A DNA stretch of 64,000 bases, taken from NCBI RefSeq assembly GCF_006517625.1, contig NZ_VHQI01000001.1, positions 192,180 to 256,179 on the forward strand. Reading direction: 5' to 3'. The DNA comes from Mixta tenebrionis. Lineage in GTDB: Bacteria > Pseudomonadota > Gammaproteobacteria > Enterobacterales > Enterobacteriaceae. Positions 31,034 to 40,139 of this stretch are shown here, piece after piece. Position 1 is the first letter of the stretch; each line of letters starts with the position of its first letter. A program made the translations under genes and the position numbers. The notes below the pieces were generated by a model, which was given only the letters and a program-made list of their open reading frames with translations, did no database searches and was not told the origin of the DNA.

Positions 31034-31750
31034 ATGGATCATATGGAAAATGCTTTATATCTTAGAGAAGAGGCTGATAAGCATCTGGCTAAAGCTTTAA
31101 TTGATGGGCATAGAGCGGTAACCATGAACGGAAGGAGTATTTTAAAATATTTATATTCCGGTATAGAGAGATTAAGCTGGTATAGCTCCTGTGCGTTTGA
31201 TGAATACAAAAATGTCTGTACTCAACTACAGCATGAGGATATCAGGGCGTTAGAAAACCTGACCAGTTTGTTTATGAACCGGAATAAATGCATATTAATT
31301 TTCACATTATATTTTGAAAGATTGACCAGAGATCTAAATGAAAAAGACCGCACCACCCTGAAAAAAAATCTAAGAAGAGAAAGTCTACGTGGCTCTATCT
31401 ATTTAGCAGGATTATTTGCTACAGCCAACGTAACAAACAGGGCATTAGCTCAAGGGCTGGCAGATGTTATTGTATCTTCACCACGTAACGTTGACTTAGT
31501 AAAGCGAGCCGCCAGAGCAGGCTATGGTTTAACTGTGCTGGAACATTATGGTATGTTACATGAGAGATTAAAAGCTGCGGAACGATTGCGTATAGCAGAT
31601 CCTGAGTTCTACTGGATGTTACATAAATGCAGGTTAGAAACCTGTTACTTTTTCGTTGAACCGATACTAAAACCATATATAGGATACAAGGGTTTAAAAA
31701 ATGAAAAAGAAGTGCGTAAAATTATAATGGATATATTAGAAAAATTATGA
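31034..31750 (+). CDS. Unrecognised AT-rich 238-aa protein
   Basis: A 238-aa, mostly helical, basic protein with low-GC codon use unlike its neighbours. There is no signal peptide; a mildly hydrophobic stretch near residues 115-150 (SIYLAGLFATANVTNRALAQG) could associate with membranes. I recognise no family. The ATG at 31034 lies behind GGGAAG and a good promoter; an upstream TTG at 31016 is possible. Its stop overlaps the start of a 58-aa membrane protein gene (ATGA), so the two are translated as a pair. Effector/immunity, toxin/antitoxin or phage-exclusion roles are all conceivable, none demonstrable. Confidence 0.75.
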   Translation: MDHMENALYLREEADKHLAKALIDGHRAVTMNGRSILKYLYSGIERLSWYSSCAFDEYKNVCTQLQHEDIRALENLTSLFMNRNKCILIFTLYFERLTRDLNEKDRTTLKKNLRRESLRGSIYLAGLFATANVTNRALAQGLADVIVSSPRNVDLVKRAARAGYGLTVLEHYGMLHERLKAAERLRIADPEFYWMLHKCRLETCYFFVEPILKPYIGYKGLKNEKEVRKIIMDILEKL

Positions 31751-31923
31751 TAAGAAGAATATTATTAGATATTTTTTCACAAATAATGGTATACATACTT
31801 ATTATTTTATTATCAGTTATAGTATATGTGTCGAATATATTTATACCTGAATATACCTGGTATGTAGCTGTTATATCTTTAATTATTTTGTTATACGTTT
31901 TTATTAAATATTTGATAAAATAA
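31747..31923 (+). CDS. 58-aa two-helix membrane protein coupled to upstream gene
   Basis: Short frame starting MIRRILLDIFSQ, with two predicted helices (IMVYILIILLSVIVYV and YVAVISLIILLYVFI) joined by SNIFIPEYTW, ending KYLIK. The ATG overlaps the preceding stop by four bases, a classic coupling arrangement, which is the main evidence it is real. Size and topology recall small immunity or anchor proteins. No family recognised. Confidence 0.65.
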   Translation: MIRRILLDIFSQIMVYILIILLSVIVYVSNIFIPEYTWYVAVISLIILLYVFIKYLIK

Positions 31924-32219
31924 CTTGCTGTTTTTTCTGGCAAAAAATGCTGCCGTTCCTGTACCCTCTGTAATTCAATTTGAGATTGAATAATCATATC
32001 AATAATATCCGCCCACCACAATGTTTTATCGGCATCTCTTTTACTTAAGCGATCGCGCCGTAAAAATAACGTCTAGTTCAATATGCCATCTTTTGATTCA
32101 AAAATTCAGTTCAATGATAAATAAAATTCGATTTATATTATTTTATACAAATCAGCGGCTTATCTGATATTGCAATTAAACAGACGCCTGCTTTGGGCCA
32201 ACAACAATCAATAATAAAA

Positions 32220-32648
32220 TTAATTATCCAGATTCTGTTTATAGAACCCATTCAATACTTCAACCCCGTTTCCTGTACCGCAATAAACTTTGCATCCTTC
32301 AGAAACCCGAACGCGGCTGATCAACTCCTCTCCAGGCGAATTAATGTCAGGCGTCACTTCAATCAGCACGCTACAAGAATCCTTATCTTTAAACCTATAC
32401 ATATCGGATTTTCCATTTTCAATCTTCTTATGCTCCAGCTTCCCTGCAATATGACAAGATGAAGCCATATCAGCGGGATCAATTCTCCCTTTCATCGAGA
32501 AAACATTTTCATTACCTGTGGTCAGTTCAAAAGCCGCCGCTAAGTTACGCGTACTTCCTTCAAAATCCATCTCTTTATCAAATTTAATGGCATTGGCAAA
32601 TACCATACCAGGTATCACTATTATGGTTGCTATCATCAGTCGTTTCAT
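32220..32648 (-). CDS. Small secreted cysteine-containing protein
   Basis: A 142-aa protein with a signal peptide (LMIATIIVIPGMVFANA) and about 120 mature residues. Four cysteines (SSCHIAG, DSCSVL, GCKVYC) could form two disulphides in the periplasm. Charged, soluble, no membrane helix. No family recognised. It is alone, convergent with the AT-rich pair. A secreted inhibitor or immunity-type role is possible but not shown. Confidence 0.75.
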   Translation of the reverse strand: MKRLMIATIIVIPGMVFANAIKFDKEMDFEGSTRNLAAAFELTTGNENVFSMKGRIDPADMASSCHIAGKLEHKKIENGKSDMYRFKDKDSCSVLIEVTPDINSPGEELISRVRVSEGCKVYCGTGNGVEVLNGFYKQNLDN

Positions 32649-33237
32649 ACATCTCCAGTAAAAATAAATTCTGGTCGCATAAGTTATAGTATGAGGTCAT
32701 TTAAACATAGCATACCGGTTTAGATCAGCATCCGGTGGCCTGTTAACTTAAATGTTAACTATCAGGCATTCGTAATCAACGCAAGATTTTTTAATGACCT
32801 ACATCAATAAAAGACAAAGTTCTTTTTGTGACTACATGTGGAGTTAATCAACGAATTTTAGGTTTGGCAGGATTGTCGTACCGGCAGCTCAGGCTGATGC
32901 TGCCTTGATGGCCACCTTTGTATTGGGCGATGGGAAAGTTCAGGCGACATCAGACGACCTGTTTGCATAGATTTGGGCAGCGTACCTCTCCCGACACGCA
33001 ATGCCGGTACCTGGCAGCAGAGCTGCTAATTGTCTTCCCCTGCCCGTTAACAGAACGCCAGGGTAGTTATATTTAAAACTGATTAAACTTAGCGGCAGGC
33101 AAAGTGAGGAAACCTCACTTTGCCTTTATAACAAGTAGTTATTAAATAGCCGAAAAACGAACCTGCAGCATCGCTTTATCAGGCGAACAGCTTAATTTCT
33201 GCGCCAGAAAACAAACTGCAGGCTAACAGAACCTTAA
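32649..33237. other. Intergenic stretch with short open fragment
   Basis: About 590 bp. At 32848-32964 a plus-strand frame without a start reads like protein (GRIVVPAAQADAALMATF) and ends at TAG, possibly a decayed gene end. Otherwise nothing gene-like was seen. Confidence 0.35.
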
Positions 33238-33774
33238 TTAAAAGTTATAGCCAATACCAATGTTAAAGATGTTCATGGTGTAATCGTTAATAAAGTTTAT
33301 TCTTGATCCTTCGTAGCCTGCATTAATAGTAAAGTTTTCATTGATATTAAAAACAAATCCGGCGCCATAGGCAAAAGAGGTTTTATGTCCGTTATACTTA
33401 CGGTTTATTTCAGGAATATTACCCTGCGCTTTTACGCGCGCCGGGCCGCCGGCCAGATAGAATGATGCATAATCATTAATGCGGAACGAAGGCCCAAACA
33501 GTATGGAATAATATTTAGCATCAACATGGTGGGTCAGATGGTGCTTACCTGTAGTCTGGCTGAGTTCGTCATCGCCTTTCATCCAGGTTACGGAGGTCAT
33601 CAGGCTCACCAGAGAGTCCATCTGATAGTGATACTGCAGGTTAACGCCATGAAGCGTGCTAAAACCGCTGGCCTTACCCTGCGCATAACCCGCCTGAACA
33701 GTATGATTATTGGCTGATGCCGCGCAGCTGGTTATCCCGGTGATGAGAAGTAATGCAAGGGGCAACTTTTTCAT
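33238..33774 (-). CDS. Ail/Lom-family outer membrane protein
   Basis: A 178-aa, eight-stranded beta-barrel type protein. After an export signal (LPLALLLITGITSC) come alternating strand/loop segments: QAGYAQGKA, GVNLQYHYQMDSLVSLMTSV, YYSILFGPSFRINDYASFYLAGG, TSFAYGAGFVFNINENFTINAGYE and a C-terminal IFNIGIGYNF ending in the aromatic residue needed for barrel assembly. Relatives (Ail, OmpX, PagC, Lom) serve in adhesion and serum resistance. ITSC near the cleavage site weakly resembles a lipobox, but the barrel topology favours normal cleavage after SASA-type residues. Confidence 0.85.
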   Translation of the reverse strand: MKKLPLALLLITGITSCAASANNHTVQAGYAQGKASGFSTLHGVNLQYHYQMDSLVSLMTSVTWMKGDDELSQTTGKHHLTHHVDAKYYSILFGPSFRINDYASFYLAGGPARVKAQGNIPEINRKYNGHKTSFAYGAGFVFNINENFTINAGYEGSRINFINDYTMNIFNIGIGYNF

Positions 33775-34538
33775 TTATCGAATTCCTTTCAAAAATAAAG
33801 TATATGAAAAAATCCATTAATAAAATTGCTGACTTTATTCTTCCCGTCAGCATACCACCGGCGCCAAATGGTTAAAGGCAATTAATATAAATAAATTTAA
33901 TTTAATTTCCTGGCGGCAACCATAGCGCAGCCGGCCCGCTTAACGGAACAATAGTCAGGCACGTAATGGTGGCTTTATTCTACTTTCACACTTTTTGAAA
34001 AGTATAATGATTCCCTGTCACTCGGTTGTTTTTAACATCTACACAAGTCAGTTTGCTTCGTTACCTTTATTAATCCCTGATACCTTATCGGCTGCACACA
34101 ATTTCTGCTGCCAGCAGGCTAAACGCTAACCGGGATAACGCGCTCTCCGGCTGCGCCAACGTTTACGCATATGGCAAAAATATTGAAGGCGTTTATTTAT
34201 CAGCGAGATGATTAATTCAATTAAACCGCCTGCAGGCGCCTTTATTAAGGGAAAGTCGCCACGGCAAGGATGATTATTGTCTCAGGTCGTTTAACTTAGC
34301 TGGCTAACAGGCAAAGGCTGGAATAAAGATACCGCAGGCGATTGATGTAAACGGCAATTAATGCAGACGGCGCCGCGACAGCGAAGCAGGAGAAATATTT
34401 TGCAGCTCCTCGTGCATATCCAGGCTACCGATAAACAAACGCCGCTGGGCATTGCGCCCGGACGCTGAAAGATAACATCATCGGCTTCGGTGCCGCCCTG
34501 GCAGCATCCGCATAATGCGCGCAGGCCAGCCAGGAGCG
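33775..34538. other. Gene-free stretch upstream of the Ail-like gene
   Basis: About 760 bp. The part near 33780-34080 is AT-rich and should hold the promoter of the Ail-like gene. The right part returns to host-like GC. No gene longer than about 25 codons with a ribosome binding site was found. Confidence 0.4.
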
Positions 34539-34730
34539 TTATGTTAACGCCTGGCTATCCGCTTCCGCGTCATATAGCGGATCGCTTAGCGTAGCGTAAT
34601 CATCGGTTAGCGGCTGATAAGCGCTCAGATGCAGCGGCTGCCTCCCCGGCAAATTCACCGCTATCAGACTTTCTTCCACAGCGTCCAGCGTTTCATCGCA
34701 TTCATCAAACAGGTTACGGCTAAATGGCAT
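34539..34730 (-). CDS. Small acidic protein of unknown function
   Basis: A 63-aa acidic protein starting MPFSRNLFDECDETLDAVEE. The ATG at 34730 follows GGAGGAAACG, a strong ribosome binding site; the longer frame to 34844 lacks one. No signal or helix. No family recognised. It follows xdhC by about 140 nt on the same strand, so it may be transcribed with the xdhC-mocA unit. Confidence 0.6.
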   Translation of the reverse strand: MPFSRNLFDECDETLDAVEESLIAVNLPGRQPLHLSAYQPLTDDYATLSDPLYDAEADSQALT

Positions 34731-34867
34731 CGTTTCCTCCAGTGAAAGTTCCTTCTGATGCATCATAGCTATAGCAGGCGGCTGCGCCTGACGGCAAGTT
34801 AATCTCCCCTTTTTCCGATGTTTCCGCTTCGCATCTGTCAGCAAAGCCAGACTATACGCCGCTTCGG

Positions 34868-35836
34868 CTAACGGCCGTTTTTGACCCTGACAATATCCGC
34901 CATGATCGCCAGCGCAATTTCAGTGGGCGTTTTACTACCGATGGGTAACCCAACCGGCGCATGAATCCGCTGCAGTTTAGCCTCATCCAGCTCGCCAATG
35001 CTGCGCAAACGCGCTATCCGTTGCCGGCTGCTGCTGCTGGAGCCCATCGCCCCCAGATAGAACGCCGGCGTATTCACCGCCTCCAGCAGCGTAAGGTCGT
35101 CCACGCGCGCATCGTGGGTCGTACAGACAATCGCCGTATGCCGCGTAGCGCCATAACATTCAAGGTAGCGCGCCGGATGCTGGTTAATGCAGCGCAGACC
35201 AGCCTGCCCGCTTTGCTGTTCGCAGAGCTGGCGCCAGAAGGTTTCCCGATGCTCACAGACGATAACCTGCATCTTTAGCATCTGCGCAATACGCAGACAC
35301 TCGTGCGCCACCGTCGAATAGCCGGCCAGCAACAGCGTCAGCACGCTGCCGATGGGTAATATCACTCTGACACTATCGTAATGCAGCGTACGCGGCGCGG
35401 CGGCATCAACGGCCTCCAGCTGGGCGCGCTCACCGATGGTCACCTGTTTAACCACCCGCTCATCGCCGGTCAGCGTCTGTTGCAGGCGCGACAGATGCGC
35501 CAGGCTGGCCGCATCCGCCGGCAGCCGTTCAACCAGTACCTCAAGCACGCCGCCGCACGGCAGACGGATTTGCGGCGCCAGCCCCCCTTCGCCGTAGCGC
35601 ACCAGCTGGCTATCGCACATAAATTCGCCCTGCTGCACGCGCGCCAGAAAATCATCCTCAATGCAACCGCCGGAAAGCGAACCACAAAATTCGCCCTGCT
35701 GATTGGCTGCCAGCATTGCGCCGGGGGCGCGCGGCGCCGATCCCCAGCTACGCAGCACGGTACAAAGCCAGACCTCAGCACCCTGCTGATGCCATTTCAA
35801 CGCGCAGGCAATAACCTGCTGATCGAGTGAATGCAT
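34868..35836 (-). CDS. XdhC/CoxI-family molybdoenzyme maturation protein
   Basis: A 322-aa protein with the N-terminal XdhC_CoxI domain (TVLRSWGSAPRAPGAML; CGSLSGGCIEDDFLARV) and the C-terminal Rossmann XdhC_C domain (FYLGAMGSSSSSRQRIARL; HAPVGLPIGSKTPTEIALAIMADI). Such proteins bind and sulphurate the molybdenum cofactor before its insertion into xanthine-dehydrogenase-family enzymes. The ATG shares one base with the stop of the preceding mocA. No molybdoenzyme gene lies nearby, so the client is elsewhere in the genome. Confidence 0.9.
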   Translation of the reverse strand: MHSLDQQVIACALKWHQQGAEVWLCTVLRSWGSAPRAPGAMLAANQQGEFCGSLSGGCIEDDFLARVQQGEFMCDSQLVRYGEGGLAPQIRLPCGGVLEVLVERLPADAASLAHLSRLQQTLTGDERVVKQVTIGERAQLEAVDAAAPRTLHYDSVRVILPIGSVLTLLLAGYSTVAHECLRIAQMLKMQVIVCEHRETFWRQLCEQQSGQAGLRCINQHPARYLECYGATRHTAIVCTTHDARVDDLTLLEAVNTPAFYLGAMGSSSSSRQRIARLRSIGELDEAKLQRIHAPVGLPIGSKTPTEIALAIMADIVRVKNGR

Positions 35837-36399
35837 TATGACTCCTTATTTAACCATGCAGAGGGCAGATCGATATCCCGCACGGCGCCCGCATCCCGCG
35901 TCGCCAGAAGATGCACCCCGTCCTGTTTCAACAGATCGCGCGCCGCCGTTTCCCCTGCCAGCGTCGCCAGCTGCGGATAGCAGGCGCGGCTGAACCCAAC
36001 CGGATGGCCGGGCTGCCCCTGCCAGCAGGCGCGCACCCGCGAATGTTCCCGCAACGCCTGCGCAACCTGCCGCAGCGTTTCCGGCTGGAGCCAGGGCATA
36101 TCCGCCAGCATAATCAGCCAGCCGTCCCATCCACTGGTGGCCCGTACGCCAGCGGCGACAGAGTCGCCAATTCCGGCGCTGGGCAGAACGATCTGCTGCG
36201 CGCCCGTTACGCAGCGCCGTAGCGCCGCCGGCTCCGGCCGCAGCACCACCGCTACCGGCAGGCTGCTTTGCACAGCGATACGGTAGCAGCGCGCCAGCAT
36301 CGCCTCGCCTTCAATCCGCTCCAGCAATTTATGGCGACCGCAGGCGGCGCGGTAACGCGCGCTTTCGCCCGCCGCCAACAGCAAAATACCTACATACAT
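35836..36399 (-). CDS. mocA: Molybdenum cofactor cytidylyltransferase-like protein
   Basis: A 187-aa MobA-like nucleotidyltransferase: ILLLAAGESARYR at the N-terminus, MLARCYRIA, MLADMPWLQPETL with the metal-binding Asp, and QPGHPVGFSRACYPQL. MocA adds CMP to Mo-molybdopterin to make MCD, the cofactor form used by XdhC-dependent enzymes, which fits the coupled xdhC. The symbol is by family and context; a MobA/NTP-transferase paralogue is possible. Slightly variable P-loop-like motif (GESARYRAACGRHKLL). Confidence 0.8.
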   Translation of the reverse strand: MYVGILLLAAGESARYRAACGRHKLLERIEGEAMLARCYRIAVQSSLPVAVVLRPEPAALRRCVTGAQQIVLPSAGIGDSVAAGVRATSGWDGWLIMLADMPWLQPETLRQVAQALREHSRVRACWQGQPGHPVGFSRACYPQLATLAGETAARDLLKQDGVHLLATRDAGAVRDIDLPSAWLNKES

Positions 36400-36492
36400 C
36401 GCCGTCGTTCCCGTTACGGTTGTTCACCGCTCAAGGCATAACGCTCACGGCGCATAACGTCAAATACCGCAGCGAAAACTGCGATCGGGGGC

Positions 36493-36519
36493 GATAAAAA
36501 TGGGGGCGAAATCGCCCCC
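36493..36519 (-). terminator. Terminator of the aldehyde dehydrogenase gene
   Basis: On the minus strand GGGGGCGATTTCGCCCCC is followed by ATTTTTATC, about 80 nt after the aldehyde dehydrogenase stop. Confidence 0.8.
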
Positions 36520-36601
36520 GTTTCAGCATGCCGCCCGGTTAACGGCGGATAACAGGGAGCAAAACGCCAGGCGATCCGTTCCCTTTATTTACCGCCGGGC
36601 T

Positions 36602-38122
36602 TCAGAAAAAGCCCTGAGGCTCGATGCTGTAGCTGACCAGCAGATTTTTGGTTTGCTGATAGTGTTCCAGGATCATTTTATGGGTTTCGCGCCCGATGCC
36701 CGACTGTTTATAACCGCCGAACGCCGCATGCGCCGGATAGAGGTGATAGCAGTTGGTCCAGACGCGCCCCGCCTTAATCGCCCGCCCAACGCGCCAGGCA
36801 CGGTTGATATCACGCGTCCAGAGTCCGGCGCCCAGGCCGTAAATGGTGTCGTTCGCGATCGCGATCGCTTCCGCCTCATCTTTAAAGGTGGTCACCCCGA
36901 TAACCGGACCGAAAATTTCTTCCTGAAAGACGCGCATGCTGTTGCTGCCTTTCAGCAGCGTCGGTTGAATATAGAAACCGTTTTTCAGCTGCCCTTCGGT
37001 TTGTTCGACGCCGCCGCCGGTCAGGATCTCTGCGCCTTCCTGGCGAGCGATATCAAGATAGGAGAGGATTTTATCGAACTGCTGCTGCGAAGCCTGCGCG
37101 CCCACCATGGTATCGGTATCCAGCGGATCGCCGCGCCGGATAGCCTTGATGCGTTTTTTCACCGCCTCGATAAAAGGCTCATAAATCGATTCCTGCACCA
37201 GCGCCCGCGACGGGCAGGAGCAGATTTCGCCCTGATTCAGGAAGCCCATCACCACGCCTTCGGCGGCTTTATCAATAAAGGAGGGTTCGGCCTGCATAAT
37301 ATCTTCGAAGAAGATGTTGGGGGATTTGCCGCCCAGTTCAACGGTAGAGGGAATCAGGCGCTCCGCCGCCTGTTGCAGAATACGAATACCGGTAACGGTC
37401 GAACCGGTAAAGGCAATTTTGGCGATACGCGGATTACCGGCCAGCGTTTCACCAATTTCACGTCCGTAGCCGTGCACAATATTCAGCACGCCCGGCGGCA
37501 GCAGATCGCCGACCAGCTCGGCAAACAGCGTGATAGATAACGGCGTCTGGCTGGCGGGCTTCATCACTACGCAGTTACCCGCCGCCAGCGCGGGCGCCAG
37601 CTTCCACGCCGCCATTAACAGTGGAAAGTTCCACGGAATGATCTGGCCGACCACGCCCAGCGGTTCATGGATATGATAAGCGGCGGTATACTCATCAAGC
37701 TCCGCCGCAGAGCCTTCCTGGGCGCGAATGCAGCCGGCGAAATAGCGAAAGTGATCGATAGCCAGCGGCACATCGGCGGCCAGGGTTTCACGTACCGGCT
37801 TGCCGTTGTCCCAGCTTTCATTCACCGCGATGCGCTCCAGGTTCTGCTCCAGGCGATCGGCAATTTGCAGCAGTACCCGCGAACGCGCCTGTACCGACGT
37901 TTTTCCCCAGCGTTCGGCGGCGGCATGCGCCGCGTCCAGCGCCCGTTCAATATCCTGCTGCCCGGAGCGCGGGAATTCGCCGATCGTTGAACCATCTACC
38001 GGCGAAGTATTGGTAAAATAGTTGCCTTCAATCGGCGCCACAAACTCGCCGTTGATGTAGTTAGCATAACGCTGCTGTAAGACGATGAGCGAACCCTGAG
38101 TTGATGGCCACGCGTAACGCAT
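36602..38122 (-). CDS. NAD(P)-dependent aldehyde dehydrogenase (AldB/ExaC type)
   Basis: A 506-aa class 3-like aldehyde dehydrogenase oxidising short aldehydes such as acetaldehyde to acids. Seen are [33 protein letters not shown], the general-base Glu in [13 protein letters not shown], the catalytic Cys in [15 protein letters not shown] and the [11 protein letters not shown]-terminal motif. Length and the SCPSR context match AldB/ExaC. The ATG at 38122 follows GGGAGGATATAT. Single-gene unit. Confidence 0.93.
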   Translation of the reverse strand: MRYAWPSTQGSLIVLQQRYANYINGEFVAPIEGNYFTNTSPVDGSTIGEFPRSGQQDIERALDAAHAAAERWGKTSVQARSRVLLQIADRLEQNLERIAVNESWDNGKPVRETLAADVPLAIDHFRYFAGCIRAQEGSAAELDEYTAAYHIHEPLGVVGQIIPWNFPLLMAAWKLAPALAAGNCVVMKPASQTPLSITLFAELVGDLLPPGVLNIVHGYGREIGETLAGNPRIAKIAFTGSTVTGIRILQQAAERLIPSTVELGGKSPNIFFEDIMQAEPSFIDKAAEGVVMGFLNQGEICSCPSRALVQESIYEPFIEAVKKRIKAIRRGDPLDTDTMVGAQASQQQFDKILSYLDIARQEGAEILTGGGVEQTEGQLKNGFYIQPTLLKGSNSMRVFQEEIFGPVIGVTTFKDEAEAIAIANDTIYGLGAGLWTRDINRAWRVGRAIKAGRVWTNCYHLYPAHAAFGGYKQSGIGRETHKMILEHYQQTKNLLVSYSIEPQGFF

Positions 38123-38259
38123 ATATATCCTCCCATGCCATTAAACTACTGACTAAGAAGCAGCCATAAATTACCTGACCGCGTCTGATAGCTGTCGTTG
38201 AGCGGCTCAGGTTAACAGCCGCCAGGGGAGAAAAACGTGAGCACAATGGATTCCGTCAC

Positions 38260-38973
38260 TTATGCGCTAATCTGCGCGCGCGGCTGCAGGCTGCGCCAGA
38301 AACGTTGCAGGATCAGGCGGGCGCTCTCGGTAACCGGCGGCGCTTCAGCGGCAGACGGAGCGGCGGCGGACTGGCAGGCCTGCATAATGCGTGCGTTAAA
38401 TTCGGGATGAAACTGTACCGACAGCGCGCAAGGTCCATAGCGAATAATCTGGCACTCATCGGCGGCTGAGCGCGCCAGAACCCGTGCGCCGGGCGGCGGT
38501 GCCAGCACTGTCTGCCGGTGTGAAAGCCAGGCCGCAAAGGTGGACGGCAGCCCGGCCAATAACGCGTCCGACTGCGCGCCCGGCAGCAGCGTTACCGGCA
38601 GCGCGCCCCGCTCCCAGCCGTGCGGATTATCGCCTACCTCGCCGCCCAGCGCGTAGGCCATCAGCTGGTGTCCATAGCAGACGCCCAGCAGCGGCAGGGA
38701 GAGCGCCATCGCCGCACGTACCCAGGCGGCGGTGCGTTCGCTCCATTCGGCGTGATCGGTAACCATCGCCCAAGAACCGCTCAGGATCGCGCCGCTGATA
38801 GCGCTAAATTCCGGCAGCGCCTCGCCGAGATCGGGGCGGCAGATAATATAGTCAGGCGCAGAGAGGCCCAGCGCATCGATAAACCAGCGCGCCTGTTCGC
38901 CAATACGTTCGCGTACCGGCGCGGGAGGAACTTCAAGCTGTAGTAAAACCAGGGGTAACGGCAACGAGGTCAT
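38260..38973 (-). CDS. Class I glutamine amidotransferase-like protein
   Basis: A 237-aa free-standing GATase-1 domain protein related to the amidotransferase part of GMP synthase (YfeJ-like group). The nucleophile elbow is GVCYGHQLMAYALGGEV and the catalytic His/Glu lie in VQFHPEFNA. No synthetase domain or partner gene is adjacent. Members of this group are often gamma-glutamyl hydrolases or uncharacterised, so the substrate is not assigned. Confidence 0.85.
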   Translation of the reverse strand: MTSLPLPLVLLQLEVPPAPVRERIGEQARWFIDALGLSAPDYIICRPDLGEALPEFSAISGAILSGSWAMVTDHAEWSERTAAWVRAAMALSLPLLGVCYGHQLMAYALGGEVGDNPHGWERGALPVTLLPGAQSDALLAGLPSTFAAWLSHRQTVLAPPPGARVLARSAADECQIIRYGPCALSVQFHPEFNARIMQACQSAAAPSAAEAPPVTESARLILQRFWRSLQPRAQISA

Positions 38974-39180
38974 ACCGGATCCTTTTTCCGAGAAAGAGGC
39001 GTTTCGGCCGCTAAGTATTGCATCGCCGCGTCGGGCTGTCTCATCACTTTTTCTGAGGATGACCGCCGCAAGAAGTATAAGCCGCGCAGCAACAGGAAAA
39101 GCGCAGCTGGCGTGCTTGTCTGTCGGCTAATACCTGTCATGATAACCGGTGACTTACTGCAGATATTTAAGGACGGATTT

Positions 39181-40074
39181 GTGGCGCTGCGTCATTTTTT
39201 TCTGGTGTTGATGGTTGTTTCTATCTGGGCGTTCAATAACGTCGCGATTAAATGGGGTCTGCTCGATTTACCGCCGCTGTTTTTAACCTGTATGCGCTTC
39301 GTGGTGGTCGCGCTGGTGCTGCTGCCCTTTACGCGCGTGACGCGCGCCCAGCTGCCCTGGCTGGCGGCGTTGGCCTTTACCTTCGGTTTTATGCATTTTT
39401 CGCTGCTGTTTGTCGGCATTGGCTACACCGATGCCGGTACGGCGGCGGTGGTGGTGCAGCTGGGAACGCCTATCGCTATGCTGCTGGCATGGGTGATATT
39501 AAAAGAGCGGCTTAGCTTGATTCAGCTGTGCGGCATTCTGATCTCTCTCAGCGGCGTAGCGGTTCTCAGCGGCAGCCCAACCATTCCCAGCTGGTGGGTA
39601 TTGACGCTGCTGTTAACCAGCGCCGTCGGCTGGGCCGTCAGCAACCTGATTGTAAAAAAAGCGCCGCCGATCAAGCCGCTAACGATGACCGGCTGGCTCT
39701 CTTTTATGGCGATCCCGGTGGTCGGCCTCACCTCCTGGCTTACCGAAGAGCATCAAATCGACGCGCTGCTGCACGCCACCTGGCGCGGCTGGTTTGGCAT
39801 TCTGTTCAGCGCCATCGCCTCTTCGGTGGTGGCCTACTCGCTGTGGTATGCCCTGCTGAAGAAATATAATATCAACCTGATTATGCCCTATTCGCTGTTA
39901 ACCCCGGTGCTGGCGGTGATTATGGGCGTGCTGGTGCTGGGCGACAGTCTGAATCAGTTTAAAGTAGCCGGTTCGCTGCTGGTGATACTCGGCACCGCTA
40001 TCGCGGTGATTAATATCCGCAATCTGCGTATGCACGCCCGCTTTCCCCGGCTTTCGCTACGGCGTAAGCATTAG
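39181..40074 (+). CDS. EamA-family (DMT) transporter
   Basis: A 297-aa protein with ten helices in two EamA repeats (VVSIWAFNNVAIKWGLLDLPP at the first; VGWAVSNLIVKKAPP at the second). E. coli EamA exports O-acetylserine and cysteine, but the substrate cannot be read here. The GTG at 39181 follows AAGGACGG and places the first helix at the N-terminus, as in the family; the longer frame to 39112 is unlikely. A basic tail (RFPRLSLRRKH) ends in the cytoplasm. Confidence 0.87.
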   Translation: MALRHFFLVLMVVSIWAFNNVAIKWGLLDLPPLFLTCMRFVVVALVLLPFTRVTRAQLPWLAALAFTFGFMHFSLLFVGIGYTDAGTAAVVVQLGTPIAMLLAWVILKERLSLIQLCGILISLSGVAVLSGSPTIPSWWVLTLLLTSAVGWAVSNLIVKKAPPIKPLTMTGWLSFMAIPVVGLTSWLTEEHQIDALLHATWRGWFGILFSAIASSVVAYSLWYALLKKYNINLIMPYSLLTPVLAVIMGVLVLGDSLNQFKVAGSLLVILGTAIAVINIRNLRMHARFPRLSLRRKH

Positions 40075-40139
40075 CCGCCGCAGGAAAAAAGCGCCATCTG
40101 TTGCTAAGGTAAAAAAGAACGATACCGAGGGAGAGCAAC

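Noticed and set aside
32193-32462. 89-codon plus-strand frame
   Set aside because: Lies antisense to the secreted cysteine protein, which has a signal peptide and cysteines in plausible places.
32848-32964. Possible gene remnant reading GRIVVPAAQADAALM
   Set aside because: Too short and startless, with no recognisable family; recorded only as an open fragment.
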